NCBI RefSeq assembly: GCF_011386835.1
Contig: NC_088795.1
Span: forward strand, 14,117,441-14,181,440
Source: Chrysemys picta bellii
Lineage: Eukaryota; Chordata; Testudines; Emydidae
Reading direction: 5' to 3'
DNA length: 64,000 nt
Made by a program: the position numbers and the translations under genes. Positions within the stretch are counted from its first letter, which is position 1. Each line of letters begins with the position of its first letter. Positions 1 to 11,758 of the stretch are shown here, in pieces. The notes beneath the pieces are model-generated. The model was not told where the DNA came from and ran no database searches. It was given only the letters and a program-made list of their open reading frames with translations.

Positions 1-221
1 ATTTTTCCCTTGGTTATAGAACAATTTACTTGTGTACACTCTCAGCAAGAGGCTATGATCAGCAGGGACAGAAAAAAACTTTTCCATTCTACTCCAGAGA
101 GGTCCCCAACTATTCTATTCTTCTTTACGAATACAAAGCTAGCTCCCTTTCAAAAGTAACTCTTGATAATCTACTGGGTTTAAGTCCTAAAAAACACACC
201 TTTCTGCTATGGGAATAAGGG
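1..221. other. unique AT-rich sequence
   Basis: No recognisable gene or repeat is visible. The short open frame at 30-218 has no domain and looks like chance. Confidence 0.4.
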
Positions 222-470
222 ATGGGATAACAGCATAGCGCACTGGACTTGGACTTAGGAGAGCTAGGTTCAACTACCAGCTCAGTTTCAGATTTCTTAT
301 GTCACCTTGGCCAAGTCACTTCAGCTTCCTTGTGCCTCAGTTTCCCCATCTGTAAAATGGGGGAGTCCACTTCACAGATCTTATCCTTGTGACACCGCTG
401 TGAGATACAGAGGTCCTCAGATACTACAGGGAGCCACTAAGTATCTAGTGAGATACTCCAACTAGTCTAG
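222..470 (+). repeat. MIR/CORE-like SINE
   Basis: The left part carries a tRNA-type B-box-like GGTTCAACT near 269. It is followed by the MIR core wording 'ccaagtcacttcagcttc', 'cctcagtttccccatctg' and 'taaaatggggga'. This order is the forward orientation of MIR-type SINEs. The exact subfamily cannot be told by eye. Confidence 0.75.
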
Positions 471-842
471 AAAATGTAACTAAAAACAAAACCAAAAAAT
501 CTAAGAGGTTTCATGTATCCTGTACAGGAAAAGGCTGAGATGGCAGAGCCAAAGCAACTCCAAAGTAGCATGGACTATTTTTATTTCATAGTAATTATTA
601 AATATGGACCCCCATCTCATTGCTTCCACAACAGTTGTTGGTTTATGTCACCAGGATGCAGTGAATGCACTTGCTGATCGGTGCGGCAGAACTCCCTCTG
701 AGGATCACGTCTTTGCCCAAAGGGCATGTGACGCCTTGGAGACTCACCTTCCTTTTTGGTATACACCACATAAATGTGTTGGTCACGTACACCTATCACA
801 ATGAACAGTGCAGACAGCTGGTAAAGGGGCCTTTATGTTACC
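471..842. other. no gene seen
   Basis: Unique sequence. Overlapping short frames at 604-883 on both strands have no recognisable motif. Confidence 0.4.
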
Positions 843-1290
843 ATAAGAACAGCCATATTGGATCAGACCAATGGTCCATCTAGCCCAGTATCCTGTTTCT
901 GACAGTGGCCAATGACCGATGCTACAGAGTGAGTGAACAGAACAGGACAATTTATCGAGTGATCCATCCGGTTATCCAGTTCCAGCTTCTGGAAATCACA
1001 GGTTAAGGGACACCCAGAGCATGGGATTGCATCTCTGACCATCTTAACTAATAGCTATAGATGGACCTATTCTCCATGAATTTATCCAATTCATTTTTTA
1101 ATCCAGTTATACTTTTGGCCTTCACAACATCCCCAGCAATGAGCGCTACAGGTTGACTGTGTGTTGTGTGAAGTAGTACGTCCTTATATTTGTTTTAGAC
1201 CTGCTGCCTATTCATCTCATTGGGTGACCATGGTTTGTGTGTTATGTGAAGGGTAAATAACACTTCCTTATTCACGTTCTCCACACCCTC

Positions 1291-1448
1291 AATAGATTCA
1301 TAGATTCTAGGACTGGAAAGGACCTCGAAAGGTCATCGAGTCAAGTCCCCTGCCCTCATGGCAGGACCAAATACTGTCTAGACCATCCCTGATAGACATT
1401 TATCTAACCTACTCTTAAATATCTCCAGAGATGGAGATTCCACAACCT
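1291..1448 (-). mobile_element. second CR1 fragment nested in the first
   Basis: The wording 'gactggaaaggacctcgaaa' and 'ccctgccctcatggcagg' belongs to a different CR1 subfamily 3' end (compare 45.9-46.2 kb). The host CR1 stops at 'ctccacaccctc' and resumes at 'catgattttatagacctc'. A short direct repeat CCCTC (1286-1290 and 1449-1453) flanks the insert. Confidence 0.8.
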
Positions 1449-1839
1449 CCCTCATGATTTTATAGACCTCTATCATATCGCCCCTCAGCTTGGAAAAGAA
1501 ACAACTGAACAGTCACAGTCTTTCTCATCTCCCCTCATAGGAAAGCTGTTCCATACACTTAGTCATTTTTGTTCCCCTTCTCTAACTTTTCCAATTCGAA
1601 TATATCCTTTTTGAGATGGGGTGACCAGAACAGCTTGCAGTATTCAAGATGTGGGCGTACCATGGATTCACATAGGGACATGATGATACTGTGTCTTAGG
1701 AACAATTTGGAAAGGGATAGAAAATAACGTTGTTAGCTTTTTTGACTGCTGCTAAACATTGAGCACATGTTTTCAAGGAACTATCCACAAGGACTTCAAG
1801 ATCTTTCTTGAGAGGTAACAGCTAATTTAGACCCCATTG

Positions 1840-1842
<3 letters not shown>

Positions 1843-1880
<38 letters not shown>
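1843..1880. repeat. (AC)n microsatellite
   Basis: Uninterrupted AC dinucleotide run lying inside the older CR1 copy. Confidence 0.95.
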
Positions 1881-1885
<5 letters not shown>

Positions 1886-2130
1886 TGGGATTATATTTTC
1901 CAATATGCATTACTTTGCATTTATCAACAATTAATTTCATCTGCCATTTTCTTGGTCACCCATTTTTGTGAGATCGCTTTGTAACTGTTCGCTGTCTACT
2001 TTGGACTTAACTATCTTGTCTAATTTTTGTATTGTCAGCAAAGTTTGCCACTTCACTGTTTGCCCCTTTTTCCAGATCATTTATGAGTACAAAATGAGCA
2101 AAGCACTGGGGTATATGGTCTTTTCAAAAG

Positions 2131-4000
2131 ACCCGCATGAATCAGATTATGCCCAATGTTTTCACGCACTCAATTGTCACTTTCATTATAGTTTAGCCAT
2201 GTCAACTTTACTTCAGTAAAGGATACCACAAGGGGCAATCAACCAAATGGGCCAGCCCAAGATGGATTTGTCCAGGACACAAAATATTCCAGATTACTAG
2301 TTCATGTTCAGTGTCATTGCCTTAGTCTTCATAAAATGGTGACAACAACGCAGTATTAGTCATATACCCTTCGGTATCTAAATATACAGCTTTCACATAA
2401 GATTTGGATCTTACTATTTTCTTCATTTTTTTCTCCTATCATGTAATTGTGGATAAATCAAGTTCAATTTCAAAAGGAAAAAAAAAATGTTCATTTAGCA
2501 AGGTTGCATTTCTTAGAAATGGTCTTTTCCAACAACTTACACCAGTGCCTATTCATTCTATTCTAACATTCTTCTTGTCACTGTAGTCTCATAAGCCGGT
2601 TATTAGGACCTAGTGCAAATGCAAACCAAATCTATGGTCTGAATAACAGTAACACTAAACAGGACACAAAGGACAGTGAAAGGTCAGTTTTGTGATTATC
2701 TTCCACTAGGGAAAATTCTCCAACCTGCCATTTTTTTGAAAGGGGGTGGGAGGGGGGAGAGATATATGCTCGGTATCACCATGTTACACTGTTATTTAGA
2801 TCAATTAAAGTGGTTTTAGAATCACTGAACACATCTTAAATTAACTTTATTTAAAATTGACAGTCAAGGCACACTACTACTTCATGAAATGTTTGACCTC
2901 ATCGAGCTGTTGGGGGGAAATCTTGAACATGTTAGTTACTAATTTTTTATGAAAGAAAAACAATTTGACAATATAATTTTTTTACATAATACAAAAAGGA
3001 AGTGAATGCAGAAAAGTTGAGATAGAATAAAAATACGAGTTACACTGGGTGATTTTTTTTTTTTTAAAATATAAAAGTCATTTCATTCCATTTAGCCAAA
3101 CTTTGCTCAAATACTTGAGGAGTTCATCTAATACTGACAGTAAATCATTCCACTTCTCTTCATTCCTTTATTCTGGTCAGCCACACTTCTATAGCTGGTG
3201 TCTTTCTGCAGTCATAGGGAGAGATTCTGCAACTCTTACTCACATGGAATAATACCTTAATCTACACATGGTGCAATCTATCAGTGTGAGAGATCAGAAT
3301 CTGGACCCGACTCGGCAGACCACTCAAGTGTGTGCAACTTTAAGCACATACTTACGACCCATTAATAAGCACTGCCTCAGTGCACTGCTGAATCGGGGAC
3401 CTGACTAACAGTGATTAAATACATTCAGTGGCTGCAGTCACAAAAACTCTAAAGAGGTATTGTCTTTATAATTTCAGTATATCAGGGCATTTGCCGGACA
3501 CCATAGTAATAGGAATTATTAAAAGTATATTTTGGCAAAATAGTGGTACTGATCATTTAAAGTTCCCAATTGGTCAGATAAGTAGGTGAAATATTTGCAC
3601 ATTTAAGGACATAATATTTATTAACTATACATTTTATGAATGGCTCCATTCTGGTCTACAACAGTATGGGTTTTTTGTAGCTTAAAGTATCTGTGGGGAA
3701 TAGAAGTTTCTCAACATGCAATATGGCCAGTTTATAAAACCATAATTTCTTAGTCATTTTTAATTTAAAAAAAAAAAAGAAGAAGATACAAGAATCAGCT
3801 GGTTTATCTTTGGAATTATCTGGCAAGATTTAAAAAAAAAACAATTATTTTTGCCGCAGGTTAAGAGAAAACCTCCTTGAAATATAAAAAGCAACTGAAA
3901 CAACAGTAGAAGAGATTTTAAATTATTAAATTTAATATTTCAAGTAGCTTTGTGTTTTTATACAACTTAACTGTTGACCAGTGAGTAGTTGTGTAGAAAG
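2131..4000. other. AT-rich unique stretch, no gene seen
   Basis: Contains T-rich runs (3052-3064), A-rich runs (3766-3778, 3830-3840) and a short G-rich run (2742-2759). Open frames (2404-2586, 3049-3252) have no domain or splice context. Nothing else can be supported. Confidence 0.4.
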
Positions 4001-4230
4001 GGGCTGATTCTCCACTGTTTCATTTATTCCTACATTACACCGGGGTAAATGACTATATAAAATGTTTACACCACTCATGTTTTAAATCCAATCACTAGGA
4101 CCAAATTTCAGTTGGTGTAAAACAGCATAACTCCAGTGTCTTCAAAGGTGCTACATCATTTATACCATGTTAGGATCTGGCCCACTCTGTGATTACACCG
4201 GATGTAAAGCAGTGGAGAATAAGGCCTACA
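4001..4230. mobile_element. palindromic MITE-like repeat
   Basis: The outer arms are inverted: 'ctgattctccactg' at about 4004 pairs with 'cagtggagaataaggcc' at about 4210. Inside are paired 'ttacaccgg' and 'ggtgtaaa' units. This is the layout of a non-autonomous DNA element. A second degraded member is at 62,884. Confidence 0.6.
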
Positions 4231-4865
4231 TATTAATATTTCAGTGAAATCTGCAAGATTTCCTATTTGGTTATCTAACCAATTGTGTGTGCAGTGATTT
4301 TTTAATTTTCCCCCTCTAGCTTTCTGCCTTTAAGGAGATGCATTTCAAGCATGGCCAAATGAGGTAAGGTTGATGGGGTGAGAATGGCACCTCAATTTCA
4401 GCTGTAGGAAGCTCTCAAGACAAATACTGCTCAGATTAACTTAGTTGCAAAGACGACTTTGTAAGATCTTAGCACTAGATCAAAAACAGTTGGGGAAAAA
4501 AGACAAGTAGTGAACTAGAGAAAGACTGACATAGGAAAGATGACCTTGGGTCATGATAGTATGGATTGTTGCCTTAATGTAAGAAAATAAGGCATGACGA
4601 AGACGAATTTCCCCATCTCCTGCAACTCAAAAAGAGGTATATTCACACACTCCAGGTCAGACCAGCACAGAAAAAATACCACAAGCCATACCATCCAGAA
4701 GAATCATTTTGTGTCTCAACAATTCTGAGTATTTAACAAAATACTGACTAAACTTATGTTAACCTCAGATCCCCGGGGATTCAAAATGTACCTAATATGA
4801 ATGATATGCATCAGGACACATTCTGATCAGAAGTCACCTAATGAAATTAATAGGCAGTAGGTTTA
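4231..4865. other. no gene seen
   Basis: AT-rich unique sequence without recognised repeat or coding signal. Confidence 0.35.
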
Positions 4866-5197
4866 AAAAATAAACCTGGAAGTACTTCTTCATACAACGC
4901 ACAGTCAATCTGTGGATCTCGTTGCCAGGGGATGTTGTGAAGGCCAAAACTATAACTGGGTTCAAAAAAGAATTAGGTAAGTTCATGGAGGATAGGTCTG
5001 AGATGCAACCCCATGCTCTGGGTGTCTCTAGCCACTGCCTGCCAGAAGTTGGGAGTGGATGACAAAGGATAGCTCATTCAATAACTGCCCTGTTCTGTTC
5101 ATTCCCTCTGAAACACCTGGATTGGCCACCATCGTGAAACAGGATACTGAGCTAGACTGACCATTAGTCTGACCCAGTATGACCATTCTTATGTTCT
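4866..5197 (+). mobile_element. CR1 LINE 3' end
   Basis: Plus-strand CR1 tail. Corrupted coding text ('gccaggggatgttgtgaagg', 'aagttcatggaggatagg') is followed by the 3' UTR signature 'ctgacccagtatgaccattc' near 5170 and 'ttatgttct' at the very end. It is heavily 5' truncated, as usual for CR1. Confidence 0.85.
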
Positions 5198-5945
5198 CAA
5201 GCAATCTGTCTGCTGCACCACCACAGATTTATGATAAATTTCAAGAGTAGCAGCATATGCTCATCTCAAACCCTGCATCACCTGTGAGTTCAGATCAGCC
5301 CAAAAGTGCTTCTGCCCCTACACAGTTTTGGTAAGCTTTCACCAAATCAAACAGACTAGAAATCATCCCATTCAAAGCCCGCTACAGCTAACTGGCACAA
5401 TGGATCTCATGTATGAAATGCGTCCCTGCGCAAAGTGTCACCTGAGAATTCCACAATGGTTCACACTAAAGCACTGAGGACTGCCCAGTGCCACCAGGAG
5501 AAGAAGATACCCATCTCAGCCACAGTACCCTCCTCTCCAGGCTGATGGCTACTGGAACAGCTGATCACCCAGGGGATTATACACCAAACCTGACCATGGG
5601 AAACTGTAATAATGAACTGTAACCTCAGCAGCATGGACACCCAACTAGAGATACACTTCATTCAGGGGCTGAAAGCAGACACCAAAACAGCAGCATCAAA
5701 AGATGACTGGAGCTACAAGCAACAAGACCAATGATTTCATACACTATTCAACAGAACTGCTAGTGTTGGATAAGTTCACTGCCATCTTCAATGTAAACTG
5801 ACAAGTGGACATAAGAAGACTGTTTTGGTGTAGGAAGCAGAAAGACTCTTCATGTAAGCAGAGAAACAACTCTTGTCCTTAGGTACTTCCATGATACGGT
5901 GATAGGAGCAATATACTGTCAGGACCTAGCTAGATATTCACATGT
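5198..5945. other. no gene seen
   Basis: Unique sequence. A minus-strand frame at 5461-5661 lacks any known domain. Confidence 0.35.
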
Positions 5946-5953
5946 GGTGCACA

Positions 5954-6080
5954 TAGGGTGACCAGACAGCAAGTGTGAAAAATTGGGACAAAGGGGGGGG
6001 GGGTGTAATAGGAGCCTATATAAGAAAAAGGCCCAAAAATCGGGACTGTCCCTATAAAATCGGGACATCTGGTCACCCTA
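5954..6080. mobile_element. hAT-type MITE, 127 bp, with 8-bp TSD
   Basis: Terminal inverted repeats TAGGGTGACCAGA (left) and TCTGGTCACCCTA (right) bound the element. The flanks are a perfect 8-base direct repeat GGTGCACA (5946-5953 and 6081-6088). An 8-bp duplication is the hAT superfamily rule, so the assignment is by TSD length, not by a transposase. A second copy lies at 24,461-24,582 with its own perfect TSD. Confidence 0.85.
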
Positions 6081-6184
6081 GGTGCACATAACAGGCACGC
6101 AGAAGCAGAGAGCTAATGTGCTGAGCAAGCACAACACAGTGATGGGCAAATGAACCCTCACAACAACAAGACCTTCCTCTAAAT

Positions 6185-6280
6185 CAGTGTTTCTCAATCT
6201 TTTTGATATCAGGGACCGTCTTGCTGCCTTCCTAAACTGTGTCTAAAAGCATCCACAGCCAACCGGTACATGTTGTTTCT
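6185..6280. mobile_element. partial hAT (Charlie-like) element end
   Basis: Begins with CAGTGTTTCTCAAtct and continues 'gggaccgtcttgctgcc'. This resembles the end of common hAT MITEs. No matching right end is seen, so it is a fragment. Confidence 0.45.
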
Positions 6281-6942
6281 GCTAATTGTTACTGCCAAGG
6301 AGTGAGAGAAAAATGAAAGGCAGCCAAGTGATACTCCTTACCACACTAGCCCAGGAGGCCTGAGTTCTCCACAAAGTAATCCAGGCGTCAGTGCAAGGAC
6401 TAATGGGCTTGCGAACCAGGCCAAACACTACAGCCGTCAGAACTGCCAGATACAGATATGAGAAATCACAGCTCTGAGAATGAAGTGTACGTATTTGAAA
6501 TGGAGAGCATCTGTATCCTACATTTTCAGAGGATTTATATTTAGGTTCTTGTAGAAACTTTACAGCTATTCAAGCAAGCTGGTCTGAGGAACAGGTCCCT
6601 ATTAATGCTGATGTTAAGCTAGCTGCAACTGCTTCCAAACTCATAGGATGACCGGTCCATATGCACAGATTTTCCCAACATGCCTGCAAACTTTTCTCCA
6701 GAGGGGAGATCCCTGCTTTGCAGTGGGGGACACAGCCCTCATTTCCAGCCATGGAAGGGCCTGAAATTTGAAATCAGGACATTTTAAGTCTAGAAAGATT
6801 ATTTTAAGTCATTTTAAAATGCTTTTAATAGTTATCTGAGCCCTGTATGGTAGGACCCACAATTCTACTTTAGAAACGGCGGGGGGGTGGGGGACGACAT
6901 TAAAAAAAATAATTCACAATACATTTAAAAAACGCACTGAAA
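6281..6942. other. no gene seen
   Basis: Unique sequence with a G-rich run at 6880-6893. The minus frame at 6570-6752 is featureless. Confidence 0.35.
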
Positions 6943-7141
6943 CAGCATTTCTGAAACTGTGATACAGGTACCACTGGTGGTACCTGGGCAATAGTGAAAT
7001 GGTACGCACGTTGATTTAAAGTACAATGTTAGAATAAGAACCCACTATAACAACACTGATTAAAATTGTAAAGGTGGCCGGGCCAAGTACTTTTGAGTTT
7101 TAAGATGTGACAAAATAGGTCTTCAAGTCTGAGAACCACAG
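6943..7141. mobile_element. hAT-like MITE, degraded
   Basis: Left end CAGCATTTCTGAAACTGTG and right end CTGAGAACCACAG form an imperfect inverted pair typical of hAT MITEs. Target duplications are not clear. The interior is AT-rich and non-coding. Confidence 0.5.
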
Positions 7142-9385
7142 TTCTAAAAAAATTATGAAATATTATTTTCTATAATCCATATGGCATATACAGAACACAT
7201 GATGGTGCGAAATGATGCTTCCATTTCTATCCTTAGAGAGCCAGGGAAATATTTCCCTGGCATGTTGATTACAAAGAAAGTGGCAACTCTCTGAAGCAGT
7301 TGTGTTTGGAATGTTACAGTAACTACCAAGAAAATGGGTTAGTGGGTTGGGGGCAGGTCATGCAGTCAGAAGTGTGTGATCAGCACTTAATTGGCATGAA
7401 CTGGCATAACTTGCTCATGGTCTTGCCACACAAATAATTAATCGGATCATCCCAATCTCATAACAATAAAATCTTTTATACCACTAGCCACAGATATCTA
7501 AATATTGGGCACCCAGAAGTTCATTCCCACAAATTTCAACTGGCCATCTTTCCCTTGGAATCTACTTTAAGAATAGAGGGGGGGAGATTTTGCAAGGGAC
7601 AAATGAGAACTTTGTTCCCCACTCCAACTGGACGTCAATGGCATTTGGATGCCTAATTTCGTGCTTTTGAAAATATCAAGAGAGGCAAAAATTACCAACA
7701 GGTGACTTTGGCGGAGACATATGCATCTTAAAATGCCAGTTGCAGGTAACGCCCTGAAATTTGTTGCCAGATTATAGCCAACTATGCTCCAGCTGAGCTT
7801 TGTAACACTATATACCAGTTTCTGGGAGACACCTATTAACAATGAACTGCTTTATAAGGAACATCTAATCGGAATACAGCTGTTTAAAGGTAAAAGGAAA
7901 ATACTCTAATATAATATTAAATCCTGGTTATCTGTACCCATTATCTTGCATTTGTACTGCTTGACTAAATGGAATGATTATCCTTGGAGTAGAGCCAGAA
8001 AAGCTGGATTGATACCACAGCTCAAGACTTCAAATCTATTACTGGAATTTTCAAAGCCAAGTTCTGATCCTGAAAGGTGCTGAGCATCTCCTGGAAGATG
8101 TTAAGCAGCCTCTGCTAAGTTGAAGGTGCTCGTCACCTCACAGGATCCGGCCCCAAGAAAATACTAAATCCCTTGTCCTGGTTAACAGAAGACATTTGCA
8201 AATGTGAAAAAGCAAAAACAGTGTAAGACAACTGGTTTTACTTGTACAGAAGTCTACCAACCCCAGAGACCCACATATCTCACCATTACCTGAGGACCAC
8301 ACAGAACTCAGGATGCTCACTAGTGTATACATTTTGAGCGTGATGTGCAAGAGTTGGTATTGCACTGCTTTTTAATAAAAAGTATGATGTACAGTTAATC
8401 TTCAGTGAATAGCATGGACTCTGAGTTCCCCTAACTTACTTGTAAAAGCTACAAACAAGACCTCTCTTTATTCAGTCTCTGGAGAAGATATTACAAGATA
8501 TAGGCTAGGATTTCCACAGAGCGGTTTTTCTGATTCTGTATCTTGAACCAAAATTAATCTTGAACCACTGAACTTTTGATGGAGAGGTGGTGGTGACCCA
8601 AGCAAAATTTAAAGAACAAAAAGGCTTTGTTTTGCAATGATGCCTAAGGGCCTATGATTTTGTTCAAGAATCTAGTATGCTGTTCCCATTTTAAAATGTT
8701 AAATGATATTCAAAGTTATGTGCCTATTAATTTATGTGTATTGCACATAAAAGTGTATTTTCAGGGTATGGCTTTACTAGAGCTGTATATAAATCAAACT
8801 GGACTGTCTGTGATGCAGGATCAGAGAGCATCAAGGGCCCAATTCAAAGCCCAGTGGAGTCAATGTGCTATGGATCATTCTCTGAAGTAACCATTTTGTT
8901 ATATTTTTATGAAACTGACTTTCAAAGTGGTGCTTTCCCCCTTCTCCCACTTAACATTTTACGATTTTTTTAAAATCACATTTCTGAGACACACAAGTAA
9001 TTAACCTGATCTCATTAGGCTTTTCTCTTCCTTCACTTTGGATTCAAAACTAAGTTTCTCTAAAAAAGGGTATGTTTTAATCTGTGTAATGCATGATTTT
9101 AAAAAGCAATCTATCCTTCCCAATGGATCAGTTTTCAGATTAAAATGTTTTTCATCACTTTTTATGTTAATCCTTTCCAGTTTTGCTAGCTATCCACATT
9201 AAACTGAAAAAGGAGAGAGAGAGAGAGAATCAGAGTATTGCATTAACTAAAAGGAAGTATATTTCCACATCAAAAATCAAAAAACAAGACTTTTCTCCTA
9301 CCACACTAAATGAAATCACTCGACTGAAATGAGAGATAGCACCGGAACACAGCTTCTCCTCAAAAAGGTGTCATAATCCATCTCT
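7142..9385. other. mostly unique AT-rich DNA
   Basis: No gene seen. Weak traces of palindromic repeats lie at about 8055-8153 ('gatcctgaaaggtgctgagc' against 'ggtgctcgtcacc') and 8832-8870. A GA run is at 9213-9229. The short frames at 7567-7842, 8138-8365 and 8654-8973 carry no motif. Confidence 0.35.
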
Positions 9386-9636
9386 GTGGGCAAGTTGCAG
9401 TGGGAAAGGTCTAGGTTGGATATTAGGAAAAACTTTTTCACTAGGAGCGTGGTGAAGCATTGGAATGGGTTACCTAGGGAGGTGATGGAATCTCCATCCT
9501 TAGAGGTTTTTAAGGCCCAGCTTGACAAAGCCCTGGCTGGGATGTTTTTAGTTAGGGTTGGTCCTGCTTTAAGCAGGGGGTTTGACTAGATGACCTTCTG
9601 AGGTCTCTTCCAACCCTAATCTTCTATGAGTCTAAG
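9386..9636 (+). mobile_element. CR1 LINE, C-terminal RT tail plus 3' UTR
   Basis: A 67-codon open frame reads the conserved end of CR1 ORF2, including R-L-D-I-R-K-N-F-F and [10 protein letters not shown]. The 3' UTR motif 'agatgaccttctgaggtctc' and the end 'ttctatgagtct' follow. The copy is 5' truncated, so it cannot encode a working enzyme. Confidence 0.92.
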
Positions 9637-11199
9637 GCTAAATATAAAATACACTGTCCAGCAAAGGCCACAGAAGCTCTGAAAATGTTTTCCATGACTT
9701 GGAAGACTGATGTGTTGTTTGAATCAGATTGTCCTTGCCTCCATAAATCAGACGAGTCCAACAATCATAACTTATATTTCATATTGATCACTGTTAATAT
9801 TCAGACAAGAGTAGGGAAGGGAGGTGGCCAATACTAATTTTTAACCTCTCTAAACAAAAAAACATGTGTACAGCTATAGGGAAATCTTTATGCAGAGCAA
9901 AGTCACAGATCCTAGTGTGCCCTTTCCTGGACATGCATGAGGACTGCTGTGAGGAGAATCAAAGCCCCTGTGCTCCTGGGTGTTTCAAGCTCCTGGCACC
10001 CGAACAGAGGCTAGCCACTGCCCCAGTGTCAGCTCCCTAGCCACACGCTCAGCAAGCAGTCCTGCTGTTTGGCAAACCCCCATCCCAAGTGTTGGAACCC
10101 ATTGGCCAGCTGCCTAGCACCTCCGGGTGCAGCACTGACCCTTCAGACTCTCCAGAACTTAAACACACCCATCTCCCAGAAGTCCACCCCAAAGGTGCAA
10201 AGCTTCTGGATACAGGTTAACTCTGTCAGGGACCCACAGCCATTGTGAGGCAGTCCATCCACCCACCCCAGTCTAACACCTTTATGCTCATTTATACTTA
10301 ATCATGCAAAGTACAAAATAAAACATCCTAAAACACAATGTCCGTCATTAGCTCACCCATCACTTGAGAGTCCATGGGGGAAATCATGACTGTTCTGTCT
10401 GGAAGGTCACCAGATCTTCTGCCCCTCCCCACCCCCATCCTGCCCCTGCAGCAGCCTCTCTTATCTTAAGATGTCTCTTTCTCTCCAGTTTCCCCTGTGA
10501 ACTACTTTATAGACTTCTGCTGGGGGTCACCTGCTTCTTTTCTTCAGGCTTTCGGTAATTTTCCACTGCTCTCACATCCCACTCCTTTCAGACAAGAGGA
10601 GAAAATGTCTTCTCCCAGCTAGAGCAAACTGTTTGCCCCAAGGTTTTTCTACTTGAATAGATGACTATTGAGCGCTGACCACTCACCATTGTCTCTGGCC
10701 TGACAGAGACATGACAACTCTGCTGTCTGATGGCGAATCCACATACATATAGGCTTTCCGCAACACAGTTTCATAAAATTATCCACAATTCCGAAGTGGT
10801 GCACAGACAGACTCCCCAATTCATCTCAATACTGTATTTCTGCAATTAGCCTACTGGTCTTGAAACAAGATTAATTTTCCCCTTTCATACTTGCTTTGAT
10901 GATGTGTCACTAATGTATTAGATAAATAAAGTGAAAGCACTTTAACTTAAAATCTCGCTAATAACTAAATATTTTCCTATTACTACTGATGCCATCTAAT
11001 AGGTCTTCAAAGTGAAATTCACTGCATAAGGCCCCATACACCTTTCACACCACAATTAACCCCCTGATTAAGCGTTTGTGTGTCACACAGGACCATGTGC
11101 AGGCCAGGCCATCAGCATTGAGGGGAATTTCAACCCCAGAAAACAGGCAATTTATAACAGGGTCTAAATGTTGGTCAAGAGAAAAGTTTTTATGCCTAC
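9637..11199. other. no gene; possible unclassified repeat at 9.9-10.7 kb
   Basis: The 9,890-10,760 interval is richer in C and resembles interspersed-repeat text (short CACCC runs, 'tacaaaataaaacatcc'), but I see no termini or target duplication. The ORF at 10,364-10,558 has no domain. Confidence 0.3.
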
Positions 11200-11758
11200 T
11201 AAGGGTCCAATTCTGCCACCCTTATTCAATTACCTTGCCATGCATTTCATACATTCATTTCAATGGGGCTGGTTCACATAGGCTTGAATCCAGAAAAGCA
11301 TTTCAACCCAGGCTTAGCTTTGAGCAAGAGCAGTCCCACTGAAATCAGCAGCAGACACATAGACATTAAGGCCAGAAGGGCCCACCATGATCATCCAGTC
11401 TGACCTCCTGCACGCCACAGGCCATAGAACCTCACCCACCCACTCCTGTAATAGACCCATAGCCACTGGCTGAGTTACTGAAGTCTCAAATCATGATTTA
11501 AACACCTCAAGTTACAGAGAATCCACCATGTACTCTAGTCCAAACCAGCAAGAGACCCATGCCCTAAGCTGCAACGGGTTTGGGGGAGACGCCCAGGGTA
11601 TCTGCAAATCTGACCTGGGGGAAAATTCCTTCCCAATCCAAACAGGGTTACATGCTTAAAATTAAGCTGATGCTTAAAACACTTTGCTGGATTGGGGCCT
11701 ATGTGAGTAGTCCCAATTAGGATAAGTAAGGGTGGCAAAACTGAGCCTGTTGTATTTC
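11200..11758. mobile_element. palindromic MITEs split by a CR1 (nested stack)
   Basis: Outer arms are 'ccaattctgccacccttatt' (11,210) and 'aagtaagggtggcaaaact' (11,726). Inside them lie inner arms 'cttgaatccagaaaagcat' (11,281) and 'tttgctggattggggcc' (11,684), which belong to another palindromic family. A CR1 tail occupies the middle. The arms are well separated only because of the CR1 insert. Confidence 0.6.
11346..11645 (-). mobile_element. CR1 LINE 3' end, minus strand
   Basis: Reads 'gatcatccagtctgacctcc', 'ggctgagttactgaagtc' and 'gttacagagaatccacca', the reversed 3' UTR of one CR1 subfamily. The same subfamily occurs at 51,815 (plus) and 61,368 (minus). It sits inside the palindromic repeats. 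Confidence 0.85.

Larger units (their letters stand above)
843..2130 (-). mobile_element. CR1 LINE, 3' half, minus strand, interrupted
   Basis: The sequence reads backwards through the CR1 3' end. The 3' tail motif ('gatcagaccaatggtccatc') is at about 860. The reverse complement of the RT region (gatctcacaaaa... near 1970, growing to 'catttatcaacaattaatttcatctgcc' wording at 1918-1945) follows. The complement corresponds to the D-L-x-x-L-G-D-W-A RT segment that is still readable in the plus-strand copy at 50.9 kb. Frames are broken, so it is dead. A second CR1 sits inside it at 1291-1448, and a CA repeat has expanded at 1843-1880. Confidence 0.85.

Noticed and set aside
5954..6080. First read as a TA-target mariner MITE
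   Set aside because: Both copies have longer 8-bp direct repeats outside TAGGG...CCCTA, so the TA belongs to the inverted ends and a hAT-type assignment fits better.
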